Positions 27,039-35,523 of a stretch of 35,523 nucleotides of DNA are shown piece by piece. Below the pieces are notes generated by a model. That model was not told the origin of the DNA and did no database searches. It was given only the letters and a program-made list of their open reading frames with translations. This stretch comes from Pseudomonadota bacterium. Lineage in GTDB: Bacteria; Pseudomonadota; Gammaproteobacteria; Pseudomonadales; Halieaceae. The position numbers and the translations under genes were made by a program. Position 1 is the first letter of the stretch; the number at the start of each line of letters is the position of its first letter. The DNA lies in the NCBI GenBank assembly GCA_030591305.1, contig JAUVBI010000004.1, positions 1-35,523 of the forward strand, written 5' to 3'.

Positions 27039-28811
27039 ATGTCCGGAATGCGAACACTTTCATTTGATGGCGTTATTGTAGGCGGCGGTGGGGCAGGCAT
27101 GCGAGCCGCTCTTCAGCTTTCTCAATCCGGCTACAAAACAGCGGTTATCACCAAGGTCTTTCCCACTCGGTCTCATACCGTGTCGGCCCAGGGTGGTATT
27201 ACCTGCGCTATTGCCAGTGATGATCCCAATGATGACTGGCGCTGGCATATGTATGACACAGTCAAGGGTTCTGATTACATCGGTGACCAGGACGCGATTG
27301 AATATATGTGCAGTGTAGGCCCGGAAGCAGTCTACGAACTGGAGCACATGGGGCTGCCGTTTTCACGCACCGAAGAGGGGCGTATCTACCAGCGGCCATT
27401 TGGTGGGCAATCAAAGAATTTTGGTGAGGGCGGCCAGGCCGCACGTACCTGTGCAGCGGCTGACCGCACCGGCCATGCCCTACTGCATACCCTGTATCAG
27501 GGCAATATGAAGAACAACACCGTATTCTTCAACGAATGGTATGCCACTGACATTGTCAAGAACTCCGATGGCGCTGTAGTTGGCGTTATTGCCATCTGCA
27601 TGGAGACCGGCGAGACGGTCTACGTCAAATCCAAGGCAACTGTTTTTGCCACAGGTGGAGCGGGGCGTATTTATGCGTCTACTACCAACGCCCATATTAA
27701 TACCGGCGACGGCATTGGCATGGCGTTGCGCGCTGGTTTTCCGGTACAGGATATCGAGATGTGGCAATTCCACCCCACCGGCATTCACGGCGCGGGCGTA
27801 CTGGTCACCGAAGGGTGTCGCGGTGAGGGCGGTTACCTTATCAATAAAGACGGCGAACGCTTTATGGAGCGTTATGCCCCCAATGCCAAAGATCTTGCGG
27901 GTCGCGATGTGGTCGCACGCTCAATGGTTAAGGAAATTCTGGAGGGACGTGGATGTGGCCCCAACGGCGACCACGTTCTGCTGAAGCTGGACCATTTGGG
28001 TGAAGAAGTACTTGAAAGCCGTCTACCCGGTATTTGTGAGTTGTCTCGTACCTTTGCTCACGTAGATCCAGTGACAGATCCGGTGCCAGTTGTGCCAACT
28101 TGTCATTATATGATGGGTGGTATCCCCACAAATGTTAATGGTCAGGCTCTGACGATAGATGCTGCCGGCAATGATCAGGTTATCCCCGGGCTATACGCCT
28201 GCGGCGAGGTTGCCTGTGTTTCGGTACACGGCGCCAACCGGCTTGGTGGCAACTCTCTGCTGGACCTGGTGGTATTTGGTCGCGCATCTGGTCTGTTTAT
28301 CGAGAACGCATTGCGCGAAGGTATCGACATGGGTGATGCCAGTGAGAGCGACCTCGAGCAGGCCATGTCCCGCCTCGATAAACTGAATAATTCCACCGGT
28401 GGTGAGAATGTCGCCGATCTGCGTACAGAGCTGCAGGGCATTATGCAGAATCACTTCGGCGTATTTCGCAATGAAGAATTCATGCGCGACGGTGTTAAAA
28501 AGCTGGCGGAGTTACGCGGCCGAATTGAAAATGCCGAACTGACAGACAAGAGTCAGGCTTATAACACCGCGCGTATTGAAGCGCTGGAATTGCACAATCT
28601 GTTCGAAGTGGCAGAAGCTACCGCAATTACTGCCGAGGAGCGCAAGGAGAGTCGCGGCGCCCACGCCCGGGATGATTACCCCGATCGCGATGACGAAAAC
28701 TGGTTGTGTCACTCCGTCTACCACCCGACAGACAAGCGGGTTAGTAAGCGCAGTGTAAACTTTAAACCTAAAATGGTTGATACTTTTCAGCCCAAAGCAC
28801 GTGTCTATTAA
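27039..28811 (+). CDS. sdhA: Succinate dehydrogenase flavoprotein SdhA
   Basis: Catalytic subunit that oxidises succinate to fumarate with covalently bound FAD. The dinucleotide fold is [15 protein letters not shown] (11-25), with FAD-linking H46 in [12 protein letters not shown]. Substrate and proton-path motifs are [33 protein letters not shown] and [18 protein letters not shown]. The 590-aa length is standard, ending in the conserved KRSVNFKPK...FQPKARVY tail. It has little Shine-Dalgarno of its own; the 3-nt gap from sdhD suggests re-initiation. Confidence 0.98.
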   Translation: MSGMRTLSFDGVIVGGGGAGMRAALQLSQSGYKTAVITKVFPTRSHTVSAQGGITCAIASDDPNDDWRWHMYDTVKGSDYIGDQDAIEYMCSVGPEAVYELEHMGLPFSRTEEGRIYQRPFGGQSKNFGEGGQAARTCAAADRTGHALLHTLYQGNMKNNTVFFNEWYATDIVKNSDGAVVGVIAICMETGETVYVKSKATVFATGGAGRIYASTTNAHINTGDGIGMALRAGFPVQDIEMWQFHPTGIHGAGVLVTEGCRGEGGYLINKDGERFMERYAPNAKDLAGRDVVARSMVKEILEGRGCGPNGDHVLLKLDHLGEEVLESRLPGICELSRTFAHVDPVTDPVPVVPTCHYMMGGIPTNVNGQALTIDAAGNDQVIPGLYACGEVACVSVHGANRLGGNSLLDLVVFGRASGLFIENALREGIDMGDASESDLEQAMSRLDKLNNSTGGENVADLRTELQGIMQNHFGVFRNEEFMRDGVKKLAELRGRIENAELTDKSQAYNTARIEALELHNLFEVAEATAITAEERKESRGAHARDDYPDRDDENWLCHSVYHPTDKRVSKRSVNFKPKMVDTFQPKARVY

Positions 28812-28825
28812 GGGGCATATGGAAT

Positions 28826-29530
28826 ATGTTGCAAGTTAGTCTCTATCGCTACAACCCTGAAACAGATCAGGAACCCTGGATGCAGGATATCGAAGTCGAT
28901 ACCGGCGGCAAGGACTTAATGGTGCTGGACGTACTCGAGTTGGTTAAAGCAAAAGATCCCAGCATGGCATTTCGGCGTTCCTGCCGAGAGGGTGTTTGTG
29001 GCTCCGATGGCGTCAACATGAATGGCACGAATGGTCTGGCCTGCGTGACGCCCCTGTCTGAGACGGTGAAGAATAACAAACTGATTGTCAGGCCTCTACC
29101 TGGGTTGCCTGTCGTGCGTGACCTAGTTGTTGACATGAGCATGTTTTACACACAGTACGAGAAGGTCCAGCCCTATCTCCAGAATAACTCACCCGCACCT
29201 GCTATCGAGCGCCTGCAATCACCGGAAGAACGCGAAAAGCTCGACGGTCTATACGAATGTATCCTCTGTGCCTGCTGCTCTACCAGTTGCCCCTCCTTCT
29301 GGTGGAACCCGGATCGCTTTATCGGTCCCGCTGGCCTGCTGCAATCGTATCGCTTTCTCGCTGACAGTCGCGATACTGCAACAGAAGAGCGCCTGGCGAA
29401 GCTGGACGATCCCTTTAGTGTGTTTCGTTGCCACGGAATTCAGAACTGCGTGAATGTCTGTCCCAAGGGGCTGAACCCCACGCGGGCTATCGGTCATATC
29501 AGAAATATGCTACTTTCACGGGCAGTGTAA
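28826..29530 (+). CDS. sdhB: Succinate dehydrogenase iron-sulfur protein SdhB
   Basis: Carries three Fe-S clusters that move electrons from FAD to quinone. The [2Fe-2S] ligands are in SCREGVCGSDGVNMNGTNGL followed by AC, with an Asp ligand in place of a fourth Cys as in E. coli. The [4Fe-4S] and [3Fe-4S] ligands are in ECILCACCSTSCPSFWW and CHGIQNCVNVCPKGLNP. The 234-aa length is typical. AAGGGG lies 10 nt before the ATG. The other ATG at 28819 is out of frame. Confidence 0.98.
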   Translation: MLQVSLYRYNPETDQEPWMQDIEVDTGGKDLMVLDVLELVKAKDPSMAFRRSCREGVCGSDGVNMNGTNGLACVTPLSETVKNNKLIVRPLPGLPVVRDLVVDMSMFYTQYEKVQPYLQNNSPAPAIERLQSPEEREKLDGLYECILCACCSTSCPSFWWNPDRFIGPAGLLQSYRFLADSRDTATEERLAKLDDPFSVFRCHGIQNCVNVCPKGLNPTRAIGHIRNMLLSRAV

Positions 29531-29606
29531 AGTTAAGGTAGGCTATTAGTATGGCCGCATAACTTATTGATATATAACAGTATTATTTACCCTCGGAAGG
29601 GTCTAG

Positions 29607-32456
29607 ATGCAAGAGAGTTCAATGGAAGCCCTGCGCCGCAGTTCGCATATTGCCGGAGGGAATGCCACTTATGTAGAGGATTTGTACGAGTCCTACCTCA
29701 CTGACCCCAACTCAGTACCAGAGCAGTGGCGCGAGTACTTTGACAAATTGCCCCGGGTAGAGTCTTCCGTTTCCCAGATTCAGGATATACCGCACTCTAC
29801 GGTGCGGGCTCAATTTGCCCAGATCTCAAAAATGCGGGTTCGTACCGAGGCAACGGTGCAGCAGGACTCTCAGGCGACTGAGTACGAGCGCAAACAGGTA
29901 AAAGTTGTACAATTAATCTCGGCCTATCGCCAACGCGGGCATCAAAAAGCCCAACTCGACCCGCTGGGTCTGAGCGAGCGCGAGCATGTACCCGATCTTG
30001 ATTTAAGCTTTCACCAGCTGTCTCCGGCTGATTTTGACACCGTATTTCAGACTGGCAGCATGCATATGGGAAAGGCGGACGCCACCCTGGGTGAGATTTT
30101 TGACGTACTGCAACGCACTTACTGTCACACAGTCGGTGCCGAGTTTATGCATATTGTAGATACCGACCAGCGCCACTGGATTATGCAACGTATGGAATCG
30201 GTGCGCTCAGCACCGGATTACAGCGATGAGACCAAGTTGGAATTGCTGGGAAGCCTGATCAAGGCCGATGGTTTGGAAAAATCTCTGGGGTCCAAATATC
30301 CTGGCACCAAGCGCTTTGGGCTGGAGGGCGGTGAAAGCCTTATCCCCATGCTATCCGAGTTAATACAACGCGCCGGTTATTTTGGGGCCAAGGAAATTGT
30401 GCTGGGAATGGCACACAGGGGCCGCCTTAATGTCCTGATTAATATATTGGGTAAGAACCCTACTGAATTATTCGATGAATTTGAGGGCAAGGTAATTTAC
30501 GAGAGCTCCGGCGATGTAAAATACCACCAGGGATTCTCCTCCAACGTTATGACCCCGGGCGGCGAGTTGCACCTGGCGCTGGCGTTTAACCCCTCGCACC
30601 TGGAAATTGTTTCTCCGGTGGTTGTGGGCTCGGTGCGGGCCAGGCAGGACCGCAGAGACGATACCAGTGGTAAAACCGTGGTGGCAATCGTGATACACGG
30701 CGATGCGGCATTTGCCGGGCAGGGTGTTGTTATGGAGACATTCCAAATGTCCCAGACCCGCGCCTATAAAACGGGTGGCACGGTACATATCGTACTCAAC
30801 AACCAGGTGGGCTTTACCATGAGCCTGCAAGAGGATGCCCGTTCTACTGAATATTGCACAGACATTGCCAAAATGGTGCAGGCCCCTATATTTCATGTCA
30901 ATGCCGACGACCCGCAGGCAGTGCTGTTTGTGACCCAGATGGCCATCGATTTCCGTAACGATTTTCACAAGGACGTTGTGATAGACCTGGTCTGCTACCG
31001 CCGTCGCGGCCACAATGAAGCAGATGAACCCTCTGTGACGCAGCCTTTGATGTATCAGGTAATACGCAAGCATAAGACCACACGGGACCTGTACGCAGCC
31101 CGCCTCATTGAAGAGGGTGTTTTGAGTGAAGAGGACGACCTGCAGCGGGTGGATCAGTACCGCAACTCCCTGGACCGGGGAGTTCCTCAGATCAGTAACC
31201 TGGTTAGCAAGCCGAATACGGCCATGTTCGTAGACTGGTCCCCCTACCTGGGGCACAAGTGGACACTGGAATGCGATACCGGCATGGATATTCACGCGCT
31301 GCAAACTTTGGCTCACGATATAAACCTTGCCCCTGATAACGTGCCACTGCAGCGCCAGGTTGCAAAAATACTGGAAGACCGACGCAAGATGGCCGCCGGT
31401 GCCATGCCGATGAACTGGGGCTTTGCTGAAGTGCTGGCGTATGCTTCCCTGTTGCAAGCGAACTACCCTGTCCGCCTCACCGGGCAAGACGTCGGTCGCG
31501 GTACTTTCTCCCATCGCCATGCTGTGTTGCACAATCAAAAAGACGGCAGCACCTATGTGCCCCTGCAAAATATGGGGCCGAATTCCGCGCCTTTTATTAT
31601 CCATGACTCCCTGCTGTCAGAAGAGGCCGTACTGGCTTTTGAATACGGCTATGCCACGACGTCTCCCACGGGGCTGGTTATCTGGGAAGCACAATTTGGC
31701 GATTTTGCTAATGGCGCCCAGGTCGTCATTGACCAGTTTATCGCCAGCGGTGAGCACAAGTGGGCGCGTTTGTGCGGTCTGACTATGTTACTGCCTCATG
31801 GTTATGAGGGGCAGGGGCCAGAGCACTCATCGGCCAGACTGGAGCGCTATATGCAGTTGTGTGCAGAACACAATATGCAGATATGTGTGCCCACCACGCC
31901 GGCCCAGGTGTTTCATATGTTGCGCAGGCAGGCGATACGCCCTCTGCGCAAGCCCTTGATTGTGATGTCGCCAAAAAGTTTATTGCGTCACAAAGAGGCC
32001 ATATCCACCATTGAAGATTTAGCAGAGGGACACTTTCACAATGTGCTGGACGAGACAGATGACCTGGACCCGGCAAACATTGAACGGGTCGTTCTGTGTA
32101 GCGGTAAGCTATACTATGAATTGCGCGCTGCACGCCGGGCGGGTGACATAGACAACATCGCGATACTGCGTCTGGAACAGCTGTATCCCTTCCCAGAGGC
32201 AGAGTTGCTGCACCTGCTCAGTGCCTACCCCAATTTATCGGATGCGGTGTGGTGCCAGGAAGAGCCGGTTAATCAGGGCGCCTGGTATTCCAGTCAGCAC
32301 CATATGCGACGTGTTTTCCACCGGCATAAAAAGAGTATTTATCTGCGTTACGCCGGTCGTGAGGGCTCTGCTGCCCCGGCGGCCGGTTATATGTCGCTGC
32401 ACCTTGAACAGCAGGAACAATTGATTTTTGATGCCCTGGCGCCTTTTGAGCTCTAG
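29607..32456 (+). CDS. sucA: 2-oxoglutarate dehydrogenase E1 component SucA
   Basis: TPP-dependent decarboxylase of the 2-oxoglutarate dehydrogenase complex. The N-terminal E2-binding stretch ([20 protein letters not shown]) is present. The TPP region [18 protein letters not shown] (about 365-382) continues into [10 protein letters not shown], and the substrate-recognition segment [17 protein letters not shown] follows. The 949-aa length is normal. GGAAGGG ends 5 nt before the ATG. The 76-nt gap after sdhB is AT-rich but no convincing promoter or terminator was found, so transcription from sdh is likely to continue. Confidence 0.98.
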   Translation: MQESSMEALRRSSHIAGGNATYVEDLYESYLTDPNSVPEQWREYFDKLPRVESSVSQIQDIPHSTVRAQFAQISKMRVRTEATVQQDSQATEYERKQVKVVQLISAYRQRGHQKAQLDPLGLSEREHVPDLDLSFHQLSPADFDTVFQTGSMHMGKADATLGEIFDVLQRTYCHTVGAEFMHIVDTDQRHWIMQRMESVRSAPDYSDETKLELLGSLIKADGLEKSLGSKYPGTKRFGLEGGESLIPMLSELIQRAGYFGAKEIVLGMAHRGRLNVLINILGKNPTELFDEFEGKVIYESSGDVKYHQGFSSNVMTPGGELHLALAFNPSHLEIVSPVVVGSVRARQDRRDDTSGKTVVAIVIHGDAAFAGQGVVMETFQMSQTRAYKTGGTVHIVLNNQVGFTMSLQEDARSTEYCTDIAKMVQAPIFHVNADDPQAVLFVTQMAIDFRNDFHKDVVIDLVCYRRRGHNEADEPSVTQPLMYQVIRKHKTTRDLYAARLIEEGVLSEEDDLQRVDQYRNSLDRGVPQISNLVSKPNTAMFVDWSPYLGHKWTLECDTGMDIHALQTLAHDINLAPDNVPLQRQVAKILEDRRKMAAGAMPMNWGFAEVLAYASLLQANYPVRLTGQDVGRGTFSHRHAVLHNQKDGSTYVPLQNMGPNSAPFIIHDSLLSEEAVLAFEYGYATTSPTGLVIWEAQFGDFANGAQVVIDQFIASGEHKWARLCGLTMLLPHGYEGQGPEHSSARLERYMQLCAEHNMQICVPTTPAQVFHMLRRQAIRPLRKPLIVMSPKSLLRHKEAISTIEDLAEGHFHNVLDETDDLDPANIERVVLCSGKLYYELRAARRAGDIDNIAILRLEQLYPFPEAELLHLLSAYPNLSDAVWCQEEPVNQGAWYSSQHHMRRVFHRHKKSIYLRYAGREGSAAPAAGYMSLHLEQQEQLIFDALAPFEL

Positions 32457-32496
32457 GGAACTATTTAACGTACTGGCATTTCACAAAGGAATCGAA

Positions 32497-33717
32497 ATGG
32501 CTATCAAGATTAAAGCACCGGCCTTCCCGGAATCTGTCGCCGATGGTGAAATTGCCACCTGGCATAAGGAAGAGGGCGATACCGTGGCTCGTGACGAGCT
32601 CATGGTTGAAATCGAAACTGACAAGGTCGTGATGGAAGTCGTGGCACCGGAAGACGGCGTGCTAAGCAAAATTTATGCGGCGGCAGGTGACACGATTGAG
32701 AGTGGGCAACTGCTGGCAGATTTAGAACCCGGCACGGTTGCAGCCAAAGCTATTACTGCCGGCGATAAGCAGGAAAGTCCTGGTGCGTCTTCCGATGCAG
32801 TCGATAAGGCTGGCATGTTGGGTCCGGCGGCACGTCAATTGGTCGAAGAGCACAAACTGGATATAGAGGCTATAGCTGGCAGCGGTAAGAATGGCCGAAT
32901 TACCAAGGATGATGTCGTACAGTATATGAAGCGCGCTGAGAGCAAAGCCGCCGAGGCAGTTCCTGCACAAAAACCTATAGCTGCACCGGAAACACCTCTT
33001 GGGCCATCGAGTGAGCGCATCGAAAAACGTGTCCCAATGACCCGTATGCGCGCAAAAATAGCAGAGCGATTACTGCAGGCGTCGCAAGAGACGGCCATGC
33101 TGACTACATTTAATGAAGTTAATATGGCACCGGTTATGGCACTTCGCAGCCAATACAAAGAGCAGTTTGAAAAAGTTCACAATGGCACCCGTCTGGGTTT
33201 TATGGGTTTCTTTGTCAAAGCCGCCTGCGAGGCACTGAAGCGATTTCCCGATGTGAATGCCTCCATAGACGGAAAAGATGTTGTCTATCACGGCTACCAG
33301 GATATCGGTGTCGCGGTATCAACGCCCGGCGGATTGGTTGTCCCTGTGCTGCGCGATGCAGACTTTATGAGTCTCGCCGATGTAGAAGCAAGCATAAGAG
33401 ACTTAGGGCTGCGTGCCAGAGATAACAAACTCACCATTGATGATATGACAGGCGGCACTTTTACGATTACCAACGGCGGAGTTTTTGGCTCCTTAATGTC
33501 CACGCCTATTTTGAATCCACCGCAAACTGGTATTCTCGGGATGCACAAAATTCAGGAAAGGCCTATGGCCGTAGATGGAGAAGTGAAAATTCTGCCGATG
33601 ATGTATCTGGCTTTATCCTATGATCATCGCTTGATCGATGGAAAGAATGCGGTGCAATTTTTGGTTACGATTAAAAATCTCATAGAAGACCCCGCGCGTA
33701 TTTTGTTGCAAATTTAA
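32497..33717 (+). CDS. sucB: Dihydrolipoamide succinyltransferase E2 component SucB
   Basis: Core of the 2-oxoglutarate dehydrogenase complex that transfers the succinyl group to CoA. A single lipoyl domain has lipoylated K43 ([11 protein letters not shown]). A Pro/Ala linker, an E3/E1-binding domain ([14 protein letters not shown] to DDVVQYM, about 109-147) and the catalytic domain, with [13 protein letters not shown] near the C-terminus, follow. The 406-aa length is standard. ATG at 32497 with AAAGGA 6 nt upstream is preferred over an in-frame ATG at 32428, which lies inside sucA. Confidence 0.97.
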   Translation: MAIKIKAPAFPESVADGEIATWHKEEGDTVARDELMVEIETDKVVMEVVAPEDGVLSKIYAAAGDTIESGQLLADLEPGTVAAKAITAGDKQESPGASSDAVDKAGMLGPAARQLVEEHKLDIEAIAGSGKNGRITKDDVVQYMKRAESKAAEAVPAQKPIAAPETPLGPSSERIEKRVPMTRMRAKIAERLLQASQETAMLTTFNEVNMAPVMALRSQYKEQFEKVHNGTRLGFMGFFVKAACEALKRFPDVNASIDGKDVVYHGYQDIGVAVSTPGGLVVPVLRDADFMSLADVEASIRDLGLRARDNKLTIDDMTGGTFTITNGGVFGSLMSTPILNPPQTGILGMHKIQERPMAVDGEVKILPMMYLALSYDHRLIDGKNAVQFLVTIKNLIEDPARILLQI

Positions 33718-33739
33718 GGGTAAAAACGCGTGTATTTAA

Positions 33740-35206
<1,467 letters not shown>

Positions 35207-35269
35207 TATCTAATAATAATGTGATAAGTAATAAATAAACCAGGAAAAGTTAATTGAACGGAGTAGAAA

Positions 35270-35523
35270 ATGAATCTTCATGAGTATCAAGGTAAGCAAC
35301 TGTTTGCCGAATACGGTTTACCCGTATCCAAAGGCTACGCAGTGGATACACCACAGGAGGCTGCAGAGGCCGCCGATTTAATTGGTGGTGATAAGTGGGT
35401 GGTCAAAGCCCAGGTGCATGCCGGTGGACGAGGCAAGGCTGGCGGCGTAAAGCTGGTGACGACCAAAGATGAAATACGCGAGTTTGCGACACGGTGGTTG
35501 GGCAAGAATCTGGTCACCTACCA
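35270..35523 (+). CDS. sucC: Succinyl-CoA synthetase beta subunit SucC (partial, cut by window end)
   Basis: First 84 residues of the ADP-forming succinyl-CoA synthetase beta subunit, which makes ATP or GTP from succinyl-CoA. The N-terminus [20 protein letters not shown] and the ATP-grasp segment [19 protein letters not shown] are diagnostic. GGAG stands 6 nt before the ATG. The preceding 63-nt gap is very AT-rich with no terminator. sucD presumably follows beyond the window. Confidence 0.96.
   Translation, partial: MNLHEYQGKQLFAEYGLPVSKGYAVDTPQEAAEAADLIGGDKWVVKAQVHAGGRGKAGGVKLVTTKDEIREFATRWLGKNLVTY

Noticed and set aside
30468..31604. 378-aa open frame on the minus strand
   Set aside because: It lies wholly inside sucA, whose protein is unmistakable. 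The translation shows no recognisable domain and is rich in His and Gly, as expected from the reverse reading of codon-biased DNA.

Overview
The window reads as chromosomal core sequence from an aerobic, Gram-negative gammaproteobacterium. A marine Pseudomonas- or Cellvibrio-like lineage fits best. The reasons are the smc-zipA-ligA order (ZipA is a gammaproteobacterial division protein), the long-form PstC and PstA permeases, the divergent gltA / sdhCDAB-sucAB-lpd-sucC arrangement, and E. coli-like Pho boxes, sigma70 promoters and tRNA-Glu. The placement is inference; no 16S gene is present. GC looks moderate (about 50-55% by eye). I see no insertion sequence, prophage, CRISPR array, rRNA or broken gene.

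Layout. (1) 155-7270: chromosome and envelope genes on the + strand: smc, zipA, ligA and a small SLT-type lytic transglycosylase lipoprotein whose start overlaps the ligA stop. (2) 7384-12082: a tightly overlapped trio encoding a three-part 2-oxoacid oxidoreductase. Its parts are a GltD-like flavoprotein with extra ferredoxin clusters, a fused gamma-alpha subunit, and a TPP/Fe-S beta subunit. (3) 12090-20763: the complete phosphate-starvation system phoB-phoR-pstS-pstC-pstA-pstB-phoU, starting only 7 nt after the trio. A near-consensus Pho box promoter precedes pstS. (4) 20896-22260: a second Pho box promoter with the same geometry drives a porin, very likely a phosphate-starvation porin. (5) 22287-23513: a REP-like palindrome, tRNA-Glu(TTC), and hisC starting 16 nt after the tRNA CCA end. 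(6) 23543-25973, minus strand: citrate synthase gltA followed by a FabH-like condensing enzyme. (7) 25974-26304: a 331-bp divergent control region with promoters both ways, a long inverted repeat and a leader hairpin. (8) 26305-35523: sdhCDAB, sucA, sucB, lpd and the start of sucC.

How the genes work together. The right third encodes the oxidative TCA segment from citrate synthase through 2-oxoglutarate dehydrogenase and succinyl-CoA synthetase to succinate dehydrogenase. The trio at 7384-12082 would add a second, reversible, probably NADP-linked route for a 2-oxoacid, plausibly 2-oxoglutarate to succinyl-CoA. It resembles the KorABC enzyme type known from Azoarcus. The middle third senses and imports phosphate: porin across the outer membrane, PstS in the periplasm, PstCAB in the inner membrane, and PhoU/PhoR/PhoB for signalling. 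The least familiar features are the coupling of the 2-oxoacid oxidoreductase to phoBR, a beta-propeller-like periplasmic insert in PstC paired with a coiled-coil insert in PstA, and the gltA-linked KASIII paralogue.
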